From NCBI RefSeq assembly GCF_029784135.1, contig NC_073746.1, positions 224,267,882 through 224,331,881 of the forward strand: 64,000 bases of DNA, in the 5' to 3' direction. Source of the stretch: Toxorhynchites rutilus septentrionalis (Eukaryota; Arthropoda; Insecta; Diptera; Culicidae). How positions within the stretch are numbered: the first letter of the stretch is position 1; each line of letters starts with the position of its first letter. The notes beneath the pieces are model-generated. The model worked only from the letters and a program-made list of their open reading frames with translations. It had not been told where the DNA came from and searched no databases. Made by a program: the position numbers and the translations under genes. Positions 24,424-35,951 of this stretch are shown in pieces.

Positions 24424-25500
24424 CAGCCATTCCATGCCAAACCGATAAAGTGGCTCTCAGATTTTCGTCATAAGTGGTAATTTTGTTCTTTATCGCAAAA
24501 TATTAGATCCGTATTTTTTTATTTTTTTATTAGGGTACCCATTTTCATTTTAGGGTGGTCCGAAAAATCATTTTTTGCACCTATTCCCAAAAATGCCTTT
24601 TTTCAAAAATTCATAACTTCTGAATCACTGAACCGATCTAGATGATTGAAATATCAAATTGAAACCAATGAGCTAGCCTTTCATTAAAAAAATATTGATC
24701 TTGCGGAAAAATGGATTTCATTTTCGTAATAATTGATTGTAGTCGTTTTTTTTTATTGTTTTCATGGATTTGGACTAGAGGGAGCTATATTTTTTTATAT
24801 TTTCTCTTGAAAGCTGAGGATTTTTACATAATATATCTCGACATCAAAGATGCTGATTTCTTTTTGTTTTCGAGTTATTATTTTGCAAATTTAACATGTT
24901 CTAAGTCTTCGTCCAATATTCCTGTGTGACTAAACTAGACCTACTCGACAAAAATTCAATCCAAATGCATTTTTTCAAAGAAGAAGTTCAGTAGTTCAAA
25001 TGTTATGAATTTTTGAAGAAAGCAATTTTTGGATAAGAGCAGAAAAATTATTTTTTTGGAATACCGGTTAACTTTGAAAAGTCATATCTCGAATCGAATA
25101 AAATAACATCTCGAGATATATTATGTAAAAAATCCTCAGCTTACAAGAAAAAATATAAAAAATATGGCGCCCTCTAGTCCAAAGCCATGAAAACAATTAA
25201 AAACGACTACAACCATTGTTAAAAAAAATGAAATTCATCCCAAAATATTTTAAATATTTTCTAATAAAAGTTCATTGTTGATTGGCTTCAATTTGATGTG
25301 TCGATTACCTAAATCGTTTCAGTGGTTCAAAAGTTATGAATTTTCCCAAAAATGGCTTTTTTTAACCACCCTAAAACTGAAAAGGGCGCCCAAACGTAAA
25401 AAAGAAAAAATACGAGTCTAATATTCTGCGAATAAGAACAAAACACCCACGTTTCATGGAAATCTGAGAACCACTATATCGGTTTGACATGAAATGGCTG
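24424..25500. mobile_element. Large palindromic (foldback-type) element of 1.08 kb
   Basis: CAGCCATTCCATGCCAAACCG at the left is mirrored at the right by CAGCCATTTCATGTCAAACCG (reverse complement). The match continues inward through GTGGTTCTCAGATTT, TTTAGGGTGG, CATAACTTCTGAATCACTGA and TCTCGAGATATATTATG-like blocks almost to the centre near 24,960. Both arms together make essentially the whole element. Outer flanks share TATT. No transposase is encoded. Confidence 0.8.
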
Positions 25501-26588
25501 TATTACAATATTATCGTTCTCGCAAAGACCTGGCTAGACGACCGTATTTTCCCCACAAAACACGAAATACGTTCACCGTTTGCCGTAACGATCGTAATCC
25601 ATGAAACAGCTCCGAATCACGCGGAGGTAGTATTTGCTAGCCGTCTCATCTTAATTAGGCGTTTTTCATCTTACTCCGGTGTTTGACACTCTCGAACAAC
25701 TTTGGGTTAGAATCCCGCGTATATATTCTTAGGTGCCCGCCAGCTGGTCTAGAATAATGTCACCTCCAAAATTAGTTGTAAGAGTAGATATATCTTCATT
25801 AAAGTTTCTGTTTTTATATATTTTTTTCAGATTGTCAGTTAGTTCATATTAACACATCCAGTTGTTCGACCACAACTTGTAATAAAACAAAAAATTGTCA
25901 CTAGGAGCAATTTCTACAATTTTTTCTCCATGCATAGCATTTGCCAAATGACCATTTGAAAATGCTGGACAGATGAGATGAGCAATGTGAATTAATTGTG
26001 GTAATTTCATTCAAGAAATATAGTCATGAATGAAGCAACAGTGATGCATGAGAGACTAAAAATTTCTAAAATTACATATTGGACCTTATTATGGTGTCTA
26101 GTTGAACAGAATTTTATTCGTCAGCTCTATTTTGCTGTTATATTACAGTCGGGTGAAAGCTGTCGGCATAATTTTTCGAGCTGTTTGATTTGCTTGTTGC
26201 ATTCATAATATTCTAGCCTGGAGTACGAAGCAAAGCCTATTCGGTCGTTTAAAAAACATTATATTAAAAGTAATAGCGTTAATGAATAGATGTTATGAGT
26301 TAATATCAACCTAATTAAAAAAAAAGATTTATCTTTTGTTAATGAGAAATTATTGATTTTGTTCTAATATCCGGTATCCGGCCGGATAGCAAATATTGAC
26401 CGGATATTCGTTTCATCTCTAGTTCTTATACCTTTTGGTAATTGAGGAAAAAAATAATCATCTTGGGTGTATTTTATTGAAAAATAAATGCATTGTATGT
26501 TCACAAAGGACAATTTCTTTGTAAAAATAAACGATATTGATTGATGAGACTTTACAGAAATAAAGTATAACTTATCAATTATTTAGTA
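25501..26588. other. AT-rich stretch without a recognisable gene
   Basis: Around 25,510-25,720 the minus strand gives short protein-like text that may be the missing upstream part of the mariner at 23,875, but too degraded to assign. The rest shows nothing I can name. Confidence 0.35.
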
Positions 26589-27228
26589 CCGTTCTGAATC
26601 ATATTTCGGACACTTTGATCTAATATCTGGAAATACTTAATGTACTGATAATTTAACTATAAAATTAATATCACAATTTCTTCCTTAGAGTAATCCCTTG
26701 GTTTCACTATCACTTCATTTGAGAATTACATTTGAATCATTACATAGTGGGAAAAAATCCATCCAAAATCCAACATCCACTCATTATCGTTTGACGTTTG
26801 CTTAGCGTGAGCATGTTGCATTTACCCCTTCATCAATATTTAAATTTCTCTCGTGTTTCATCAGTTCTCATAATCGTTATCAGGTTACTGTGATTGCTTG
26901 GTGAGTGTTTCGCAGTTGACTATAAAATATAATCAAGTGTAATGTAATTTTCGTTCAAAAAATTACAAAATAAAGTGTCCGAAATTTGAATTCAATCTGT
27001 TTGAATTTTGATTTAGTGTCCGAAGTTTGATTTTTATTCGCTTGATTCGAAAAGCATTTTATTCGACGATTTTTTTATTTTTTCAATCAAATAGGTACCA
27101 AAGTAGAAAGCTTAAAAGCTTATTGAACTATTTTATTAAACATATCAACCAAATAATACCTGTGCATAATGTTGTGATATGTTTTCTGCATCATATGCCT
27201 TAAGCGTCCGAAATATGATTCAGACCGG
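26589..27228. mobile_element. 640-bp TIR element with TA target
   Basis: The left terminus CCGTTCTGAATCATATTTCG and the right terminus (reverse complement) CCGGTCTGAATCATATTTCG form inverted repeats of about 27 bp, flanked by TA at 26,587-26,588 and 27,229-27,230. Copies of the motif GTGTCCGAAATTTGA also occur inside. There is no open frame, so it is a non-autonomous element of Tc1/mariner or pogo type. Confidence 0.75.
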
Positions 27229-28729
27229 TAATCGATAATTATTTTATTATATAGAATAAATTATCATTGAATATTAATTAGTATAACGTATAACGATTTT
27301 CTTTTTATTAACCCTCCTATACTCGAGCATACGGTATCACTGACCGAGAATAAAAATAATTTCATTTTGAGGAGACTGTGTTAAATGACTATTTAAACTG
27401 AATGAAGTTGAAGAAAAATATTTTCTCGATTTTTTTCATTTATTTATATCTTGTTTACTTACATTTCAATAATTATCATGTGCACACAGAGTGGACCATG
27501 TGACAAGCCAATAGGTACCTTGTTGAAATGTTCTTGAACTCGTTGGCGTAGAAGGTACTCATTTCGAATATATTAAAAATGAACTTGGTCCACTCTGACT
27601 GAACGGATCAGTGAAAAATACTGGTCTTCAGAGTGTGCTATTTCAGGGTGCGGTTTGGACTCTAGCGACGACAATGAATTCGAATTTGACGACTCTATTC
27701 AGGAATACTGCCTAAGATGATTGAAAATGGGAAGTATATGCTTTAACATGTAAGCCATGCATATTCAATCATGTAGTAGATGGGGAAGACTCTCATGCTG
27801 CACGCAACCAGATGCATATGCAGTTCCAACCTCATATCCCTTTTCGCTCTAATTTTCATAACAGAATGGTACACTTTGACTCACAATTGTGAATTGATCG
27901 AAAAAAAACCGAAATTGTTCAGTCATAGTGAACCAAGTCTCAAAAAGTGCTTTATTGGTTCAGTCAGAGTGGACCATGTACAAATAGGAAACCAAAAAAC
28001 TGCCTTTTTTGCATGATACTTGATGTTTTTTTACAATTATCATACCTACGTTGAAATCATAAAAATATCACATAGTCCGGTCTGACTTAACACCTACTAT
28101 CTCTGGTTAAATTCTGTCGCGAGTGAGCCACATCCGTGATCTTGGAACGGTCCTCGATAATGCACTCAGCTTCTGAATACACTTCAGTGAAATAAACGCT
28201 AAAGCCAGTCTCCAGTTAGGATTAATTCTCAAAATTACAAGCAAATTCCGTGATACACACTGTCTCTGATTTCTATACTGCTCGATAGTTCGAACTATAC
28301 TGGAGTTTAGCGCAGTTGTCTGTGACCCGTTCAAAGCAAACTGGATTTCTAGGATTGATTTTATTCAGCAGAAATTTTCACAACATACGACATTACGACA
28401 AAACAGGGCAATGTCGCCAATAATTGTGATGAGGATTGGACATATGATGAAGTTGCTAATTGTGGATAATGGAAATCCAACGTGCCCCACGATTTTATTT
28501 AAGTTTCATCAATGCCCTAGACTAATGAAGGAGAGGTGTGATAATTGCTAACTGCTACTTGCCTAATTATTTTCTAGCTTTTAGTACATTATTATGTTAA
28601 ATCACAATTAAACCGTTTAACTTAAAAAGTTTTTTTTACTTATTTTATTTTCTAGTTTTTAGTACATTATCTTTTTCATTAGAATATTTCGCTACAATAA
28701 AACCATTGTATTGTATTCTATCAGTCAAA
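27229..28729. other. AT-rich stretch with a small inverted repeat, no gene
   Basis: TGGTCCACTCTGACTGAAC at about 27,582-27,601 recurs inverted at about 27,957-27,976, and TTAACCCTCCTATACTCG at 27,308 looks like a TTAA-type terminus, but I found no matching partner end. Short frames here have no recognisable domain. Confidence 0.35.
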
Positions 28730-28734
28730 AATTT

Positions 28735-29616
28735 CATTTGATACCGATATTGAGTGGATTGCAGAAAATACATAGTGTGTTCTCCAAGTCAAGTTCGTTT
28801 GTTTGATACACATTTCTCAATAACCTTTTTTTGAGATGATATGGAATCTGCCATTTTGTAGCGGCCGCCAAATTGGATTTTTCATGATAAGCAGTTTTAA
28901 AATGCAGCAGAGATAAAGGTATTATATAAATTCGGTCAGTTCTTATTAATAAAATTTTTATTAATGTGGGCCAACCATACAGACATACAAACATACATAC
29001 GAACAGTTCAAGCTAATTAAACCGTTTAATAAAGTAATTTGCTATTTTGTGATTGCAGCCATCTTGGGTTTGGATTTATCATGATCTACTGTGATCTACT
29101 ATTCAAGCCCTTTCATTTGATACCCATATTAATTGGGTTTTGAGAAAATATGCAGCCCGCCATTTGATAGTGGCAGCCATCATAGATTTGTATTTTTTAA
29201 TAAATAACTGTGTTCTACTAGTCAAGCCCTTCCATTTGATATCCATAATAATGGGGTTTTGACACAATATGTAGTCAGCCATTTGGTAGGATTTTGGTGG
29301 ATTTGCATTTTTCATAAATAGCCGTGTTCTACTAGTCAAGCCCTTTCATTTGATACCCATAATAATAGGGTTTTGAGAAAATATGTAGTCAGCCATTTTG
29401 TAGTGGCAGTTATGTCGAATTTGCATTTTTCATGAATGACGGTGTTGTACTAGTCAAGCCCTTTCATTTGATACCCATATTAATGGGGTTTCGAGAAAAT
29501 ATGTAGTCCGCCATTTTGTAGTGGCAACCATCTTGGATTTACATTTATCATAAATAACCGTATCAACCCCTTTCATTTGATACCCATATTGATGGGGTTC
29601 TGGAAAACCCATATTG
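28735..29616. repeat. Tandem-repeat-bearing dispersed element, left part
   Basis: A unit of about 115-120 bp recurs at least four times between 29,100 and 29,616: CCCTTTCATTTGATACCCATA, then GGGGTTTTGAGAAAATATGTAG, GCCATTTTGTAGTGGCAGCCAT and TTTGCATTTTTCAT. The element continues on the far side of the BEL insertion (36,438-36,612), where the same blocks lead into an 8-bp satellite. A related 3' end with CATACAAACATAC is at about 28,970-29,000. Confidence 0.75.
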
Positions 29617-29621
29617 ATGAG

Positions 29622-30090
29622 TGTTGGCGAGATTTCCCGGATCTTTTCAGCAGATCACGTATCGTTGTTGGACACAGCTAAAAGCTGTAAATATATGTTT
29701 TATTTATTCATTCCTTTTATAACTTAACCTCTGTCTACTCACACTTCGTATCCGTTCTATCTGACCAACAATTTCTTCCTTCTTCTATGCCCTTAAATTC
29801 TTTTCTTTAAATCATTCGATCATTCAATATTACGCAGTTCAAACTACTTACAATTGATTTGGTGGCAAAGAGATGATACGATTTTGGATTTTTCAATTCC
29901 AATAAATTCACTTTGTTATCTTTTCTCTGATTACACTTTGTTTTTCTTTTGATATTTTTTGACATTTTATTTTCTTCTTATTCTTTTCTAAACATCCTTC
30001 ATTCAGCATCCTTCATTATCGTGGTCCATCTAAATGGTCCATTGCTCTCGCCGAGGGGGCTTTCCATGGCCGGCCAAAGAAGCCGTAACA
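29622..30090 (-). repeat. 3' LTR of the BEL element
   Basis: The LTR is 469 bp, beginning TGTTGGCGAG and ending CCGTAACA on the plus strand. Relative to the other LTR it lacks 17 bp (CTAGCCTACAATAATTT region). The pol reading frame runs about 60 bp into it. Confidence 0.95.
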
Positions 30091-32860
30091 TTCCCCGGGC
30101 CGTAAGACTGGGTATCTTCTGCACCAGGGTTACTCTCCTGCACATCTAATCGGGCTAACTTAGTGGCCGGTCTTCGTAGCACCTTATTTGCGGTTTGCAC
30201 CAAGGCTTGGCGAACACGTCCATCATTGCCCTCAATGACTTGAAGAACTCGGCCTCTGGTCCAGCCGTTTCTGGTTTTCTCCTCAATTATTATTACAAGA
30301 TCCCCCGGCTTCAAGGGCTTGCAATCTACAAACCACTTCGTTCTCCTGGTGATCATGGGAAGGTATTCCTTGATCCACCTGCGCCAAAAGTGATCCACCA
30401 TCTCTCGACACAACTTTCAGTCGTTATTTCCGACAGCCTTCGGTTCTAGCAGATCCCGTGGTGGTTGTACGACTCCGTTAGAATTGAGCAACAGGAAGTG
30501 ATTTGGAGTTAATGCTTCCTGACTCGTAGACTCCAAAGCGATAAACGTTAGTGGCCTGGAGTTTACCACTCCTTCAGCTTCCGCCATCACCGTGCTAAAT
30601 GTTTCTTCATCCGGTTTGTCGGATGCAGACATAGCGTAGACGGCAGTTTTTACTGACCTCACTAGCCTTTCCCATGCTCCGCCCATGTGCGGAGCGGAGG
30701 GGGGAATGAATAACCACTTCGTTTGCGTGTTCGTGAAGGTTTGAGAAAGTTGTCCGTTGATGCTTCTGCTCTCCTGGATTAGATCATTGCTGGCTCCTAC
30801 AAAATTCGTGGCGTTGTCGCTATATATTTCGAGCGGAGCCCCTCGACGAATGACAAAACGTCGTATAGCCTTTTTACAGGACACCGTCGTGAGGGAGTGC
30901 ACAACCTCTAAGTGGACTGCCCTAATGGATAGGCAGGTAAACAGGGCTACCCATCTTTTCACGAGACTCCGACCGACGCGCACCGTCATTGGTCCAAAAT
31001 AATCTAAGCCCACAAACGTGAATGGGCGGAAAAAGGCTCCCATTCTGGCCGCGGGCAACGGTCCCATCCGAGGTATGGTAGGCTTCGCTGTGTAGACTCG
31101 GCAAAACATACAGTCCTGTTTGCTTTTCCTGATCAACGATCGCAGGTTAGACACATAAAAACGCTGCTGCATTTCATTCAGCACCGTCGAGTGGTGTTCA
31201 TGAAGATACCGCATATGGTACCAAGCAATTATTAATTTCGTGACGCGATGACTTCTGGGAAGGATAATCGGACACCGGGTGTCGTATGGTACGAACGATG
31301 TTTGAGCTGCGCGACTCTCCTGGCGCAACACACCTTTTTCGTCTACAAACGGAGATAGTCGGAAAAGCTTACTTTGTTTCTCCATCTTGAGCAATCTCTT
31401 CGTTTGCCTCTCGTCCAGCTGCGAGTTTCTCGCCGAAGTTAGGATCTCCATTTCCTCCGGATAAGATTCTCTTTGAATTAGACGTAGTATAACCTCCTCA
31501 GCAGCAGCGAGTTCGCACTGGGACAGCGGTCCTGTAGTGAAATCTGTGGCCCTATGCCTCTCTACGATGTTCAGAATGAATCGACGTACATAGCCGATCG
31601 AGCGCAGTAAACGGTCCCACCGGGAAAACCTATCCCATACAACATGTGTCGGCAATTCGTGGTGATGCACCGCGCAAGTTCGTAACTCTTCTGTAGTTTC
31701 CATTGAATTCGTAGGTTGTGTTGGCCAACAGCTCTCCGGCTCATATAAAAAGCTGGGTCCACGATACCATCGACCGCCGGAGCTAAGTTGTGGTCCACTG
31801 CCCCACTTAGTGGCTTCATCTGCCACGTTCATTTTGGAGGGAACCCATCTCCAATCGCCAACGTTTGTTTTGGACAAGATCTCGCCGATCCGGAATGCCA
31901 CAAACTGCCGGTATTTCCGCTGGTCCGAGTTGATCCAGGCCAACACCGTTCGGGAGTCTGTCCAGATGTATTTACTTGTTATTGGCAGATTGTGAGAAGT
32001 CGTAATCATATTTAATAGGCGAGCTCCGATAACCGCCGCTTGAAGCTCCAACCTCGGTATAGAGAGCAGCTTCAAAGGTGCAACTTTCGATTTTGCTGCT
32101 ACTAGCGCACAGTGGACAGTTCCGGCAATTTCAGCCCGGAGGTAAGCCGCACAGGCGAAAGCTGCTTCACTGGAGTCCGTAAAAACGTGAATTTGTAACA
32201 TACTTATTTCCGAAATCGTGTACCCCGGAAAGTAGCTGCGGGCGAGCCGCACCTCTGCAACTGCAACTGCTCGGAAATCCGTTCATCCCACTTCGTTCCA
32301 CTTCGCCATATGTCCTGTATTAGGATTTTCGCATGCACCAAGAAGTGTGAGAGGAACCCCAATGGATCGAACTGCCGCATTACGACTCTCAGCACTTCCC
32401 GCTTCGTTGGCCAGACTGGAATTTCACCAGTCATTGGAGAATAAGTAAACTCATCTTCCTTCGGGAGCCATATAATCCCTAGGACGCGTTCAGCTTCTTT
32501 ATTTTGCTCTAGACACAAGCTCTTCTGCTTGGGAGATGCTTCTTCTCCGATTTGTGCAAGAACCTCGTCACTGTTCGACATCCATGACCGAATCTCAAAC
32601 CCGCCGCACGCATGGATGTATTTCACCTCCACCGCCCGTCGTACGGCTTCTTCGATGCTGTCGACGCTGTCGAGATAGTCGTCGACATAATGCTTTCGTT
32701 TGATGGCATTCGCTGCTTCAGGGTACAGCACCTCGTATTCGCAGGCGTTGACGTTTTTAATAAATTGGGCCGAGCATGGAGAACAGCTCGAACCAAATGT
32801 CGCAACATCCATCAAAAAGATTTGCGGATCGTCAGCTGGATTTTCTCTCCACAGAAGTCG
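30030..32860 (-). pseudogene. BEL Pol: RT palm, RNase H, integrase (interrupted)
   Basis: It continues in frame from the upstream Gag-RT segment after a TAG at 32,861-32,863. RT palm: FLMDVATFGSSCSP, then the catalytic YVDDYLDS. Pao-type RNase H region: HVFTDSSEAAFACAAYL, SIPRLELQAAV, WTDSRTVLAWI. Integrase: a HHCC zinc region (RYLHEHHSTVLNEMQ, CMFCRV), then GLDYFGPM, YSDNATNFVG and MGGAWERLVRS, which hold the D, D and E of the active site. The C-terminal DUF5641-like part is VDHFWRRWIKEYLPM. Lesions are the TAG, one frameshift at about 32,255-32,270, and a TGA at 30,417-30,419 between GNND and KLCREM. The last 20 codons lie inside the LTR. Confidence 0.9.
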
Positions 32861-35800
32861 CTACGCATGTCGGTCCTCTTCTTTGATGAATATTTGGTAG
32901 AACATCTCTCGCACATCTGCGCAGATTGCCACCTTGCGTTCTCGGAATCCAAACAGTACTGCTGGTAACGACACGAGCAAGTCTGGTCCCTTCAGCAACA
33001 TGGTGTTGAGACAGATTCCATTTACCTTGGCCGCCGCATCGCAAAAGATGCGTATTTTCCCAGGTTTCTTGGGATTGATGGTAACCCCCAACGGCAGATA
33101 CCACGTCCTTCTGGGGTCTGCCTCCCTCAGTTCTTGCTCCGTTGCTAGGTGGATGTATCCTTTCTGCTCGTACTCAAGCATCTGATTTTTAACGCTGGTT
33201 CCTATAACAGGGTCGGCATACATCCTTCTTTCCAAGCACTGCAATCTCCTCACTGCCATTAAGTAGCTGTCGGGGAATTCGAAGCTGTCATATTTCCAAA
33301 TCAGTCCGGTTTCGAAATGCTGTCCGACGCGTTTCTTAGTCGTTTTCAAAATTCGCATCGCCCGCTGGTTGTCTGCAGATTCTGGACACTGCTCCAAGGA
33401 AACTCCCAAACTTTCTATGGCAAAATGTTGTTTCACCAACTCGTGCAGATCGTCGTCGTCCGGTGAACATTCGCAGATATGGAAGCTATATTCTGCCACC
33501 GCTTCATTGGAACCCAGTGGTCCATGGATCGACCATCCCAAGCGTGTTTTGCTAGCTATCGTTACGTTCGGTCCGCCTTCCCTTATCTTCAACGCCGCCC
33601 CAAGGTACGCGTTATCGCAGCCGATTAGAATCTTCGGAATTGCGTCCTTGTAGTCAGCCATCGGTAATTGTTTCAAGTGTGGATGAGCCGAAGCTAAATT
33701 CGAATAGTCTAGCGTTTGCCGTGGTAAATTCAATTTCTGAACCGTCCGTGCATGTGCAATTTTGTATTTACGAGACAAACTTGCCCCCGAGATATCCACG
33801 TTGACCCGTTTTGATTCAGGCTCTACTCGCGTCACGTTAGACGTCCAGGTCAGGCATAAGGTGTCGCTTTCTCCATCTAGGTTCAGATAATCAGCAACTG
33901 ACTTCTCTAGTAACGTAACAGACGACCCATCATCTAAGAACGCAAAAGTGTTCAGTGACCGGGTCTTGCCAAACAGCGTAACCGGTACAACACGAAATAG
34001 AGATATTTGACCATGGTGGAGATGATTATTGACGCATGTACCACTCGTTGAAGGTTGACCAGACGCTTCAGTTATGGAGTGCAGCAACGGATTATGTCGT
34101 AACGTACATCCGTCCACCTCACATATCCTTTTGGATTTGCATGGGCGTTTTCCGTGTGAATATAAGCAGATTCGACACAACTGCAACCGTTGTACCGTTT
34201 TCCAGCGATTCTCTACACTCAACTGTCGGAACGTATCGCAGTCCCTAACTTTGTGATTGAGGTCCTTGCACACGTGACAACCCTTCGGTATCTCTCTACC
34301 CGTATCTAAGTGTCCATGTGCCTTCATCGCTTCGGCAGTTGTGTTGACATCGTGGGAATTATGAAAACTCCTATCTTTCATTCTTTCTGTTTTACTTGAT
34401 GAATTTTGCTTGCCATCGACGTACAGCGTAACCTCCGTCGCTGCTGCTACAAGGTTCCCCATGTACACTGCAAACGTCTGTAAGTCTACCCGCTGAAACT
34501 GGCGCTTATACAAAGCCCACTCTAACTTGTGATTGGCAGGTAACTTTTCGACCAACTCGAACAAGAGAGTAGGATTGTTGAGGTGTGCTTCATGGTTGCA
34601 AGCTATCAGGTGATCCGTTAAATTTTGCACCGCCATACCAAACGCAATCAGTGTCTCGAGCTTCTCAGATTTCGGCGCAGCTACTTCTTTCACCTTTCGA
34701 AGCAGTGTGTGTATTAGTAGCTCCGGTCGACCATAAAGTGTACGCAGTGTAGCTATCACCATTGGAACGGACGCAGGTAGTAATAGTCGACTTCGCACAG
34801 CTTCCAGTGCATGCCCACGAAGACACCGCTGCAGTCGCACTAGATTCTCCGCATTTGTATAACCACAGGCCTGCGTGGAGTTTTTGTACGCGCTGATAAA
34901 TAACGGCCAATCTTCTGGGCTTCCAGAGAACGCCGGGAGTTCCTTTGGCATTACCTGCCTTGCTGCTAGCTGGTGTGGTGCGGGCCCTACGTAAGCCGAA
35001 TGTGGGATTCCAAGTGGGACGTTCGAGATGTCCTCTGGAGGTGCATACGAGTAACGATTGTCCACTGCAGGAGGATTGGGAAGCGGAGGCGGTACTGTTG
35101 AGGATCTAGCTTGCGTCTGCCGTTGTCCGTTTGGATTTATCGGATCCAAGGGACGCATCGGACCGTCAGTCCGTTGTACTGAAGGAAAGGCGTTGCGTGC
35201 GCTAGGTTTTGTTGGAGAATTCACCGGTTGTTTTATGGCCGAGGACTGAGCTAGCGTAATCTGATAGGATTGATCCCTATTGATGGGAGTTCGCTCGTTA
35301 GCAGGCTGCTGCTGCGTCGAAGTACCTTCCATTGCATCTTGCGGAGACGGTATCTGGTTAAGCTCTTTCTCTTGGGTGACAGGATCCATCGCCCCCGTGT
35401 CCCCTAGATGTTGGCTTCCGATCCACTGTTTGACCTTACTCCGACTGCTTTGCTGGGATTTACGGGTTCTTCGATCGTCTTCATCCTCTTCGAGTTCCTG
35501 CTCCAGCACTTGAAATTTCGCTTCGTTGAATTTTTTCTCCAGTTCAAGCTTTTTCTTCTCGATCTCATTCTCCTTTTCCTTCCTTTCCAGTTCTAACTGA
35601 CGTTCCATCAGTACTTTCTCCTCTTCTAGCTTTTTTAGCCGCAGTTGACTTCGTCTTCGTGAGCTTCCGGTAGCTGCACTGTTTGCTACGCTGGCCGCAA
35701 TTCGTGGAGGTACAATACGAGGAGTCTCTTCTGTATTGTTTGGCGTCACGAGAGTAGTCTCGGTTGGTGGATTGCATTTCGGGCACAGAAAATCCTTTGC

Positions 35801-35932
35801 ACTGATGCTTTCTCCAACGCCCACACACGCAAAATGCCACCACGTCTCGCATCGGTCACACGCTACCATTTGCTCATCATCCGGCTCATTGCACGCCTGG
35901 CAAGTTGATTCTACTTGCTTTGCACTCTGCAT
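32861..35932 (-). CDS. BEL Gag, protease and N-terminal RT
   Basis: This frame of 1,023 codons starts 20 bp inside the 5' LTR boundary. Residues about 10-55 form a PHD-type zinc finger (CQACNEPDDEQ, CDRCETWWHFAC, CPKC). Residues 90-150 are a charged coiled coil. About 325-480 is the DUF1759 gag domain (LPAFSGSPEDWPLFISAYK). About 555-620 holds cysteine-histidine knuckles (CHVCKDLNHKVRDC, CRICLYSHGKRPC). The aspartic protease of DUF1758 type follows (FLDDGSSVTLL). The RT fingers come last (WYLPLGVTINPKKPGKIR, AICADVREMFYQI). A TAG follows RHA; the next codon continues the homologous frame, so translation would stop within RT. A stop gained from CAG is likely. Confidence 0.9.
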   Translation of the reverse strand: MQSAKQVESTCQACNEPDDEQMVACDRCETWWHFACVGVGESISAKDFLCPKCNPPTETTLVTPNNTEETPRIVPPRIAASVANSAATGSSRRRSQLRLKKLEEEKVLMERQLELERKEKENEIEKKKLELEKKFNEAKFQVLEQELEEDEDDRRTRKSQQSSRSKVKQWIGSQHLGDTGAMDPVTQEKELNQIPSPQDAMEGTSTQQQPANERTPINRDQSYQITLAQSSAIKQPVNSPTKPSARNAFPSVQRTDGPMRPLDPINPNGQRQTQARSSTVPPPLPNPPAVDNRYSYAPPEDISNVPLGIPHSAYVGPAPHQLAARQVMPKELPAFSGSPEDWPLFISAYKNSTQACGYTNAENLVRLQRCLRGHALEAVRSRLLLPASVPMVIATLRTLYGRPELLIHTLLRKVKEVAAPKSEKLETLIAFGMAVQNLTDHLIACNHEAHLNNPTLLFELVEKLPANHKLEWALYKRQFQRVDLQTFAVYMGNLVAAATEVTLYVDGKQNSSSKTERMKDRSFHNSHDVNTTAEAMKAHGHLDTGREIPKGCHVCKDLNHKVRDCDTFRQLSVENRWKTVQRLQLCRICLYSHGKRPCKSKRICEVDGCTLRHNPLLHSITEASGQPSTSGTCVNNHLHHGQISLFRVVPVTLFGKTRSLNTFAFLDDGSSVTLLEKSVADYLNLDGESDTLCLTWTSNVTRVEPESKRVNVDISGASLSRKYKIAHARTVQKLNLPRQTLDYSNLASAHPHLKQLPMADYKDAIPKILIGCDNAYLGAALKIREGGPNVTIASKTRLGWSIHGPLGSNEAVAEYSFHICECSPDDDDLHELVKQHFAIESLGVSLEQCPESADNQRAMRILKTTKKRVGQHFETGLIWKYDSFEFPDSYLMAVRRLQCLERRMYADPVIGTSVKNQMLEYEQKGYIHLATEQELREADPRRTWYLPLGVTINPKKPGKIRIFCDAAAKVNGICLNTMLLKGPDLLVSLPAVLFGFRERKVAICADVREMFYQIFIKEEDRHA

Positions 35933-35951
35933 CTCGGAAGTCTTTTAGATT

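Noticed and set aside
27308..27720. Possible piggyBac element starting TTAACCCTCC
   Set aside because: No matching right terminus and no transposase text; only a small internal inverted repeat was found.
28107..28334. 75-codon minus-strand frame
   Set aside because: No recognisable domain, no splice support; kept out of the gene list.
34036..35852. Plus-strand and alternate-frame ORFs of 60-95 codons
   Set aside because: Shadows of the BEL gag frame on the minus strand.
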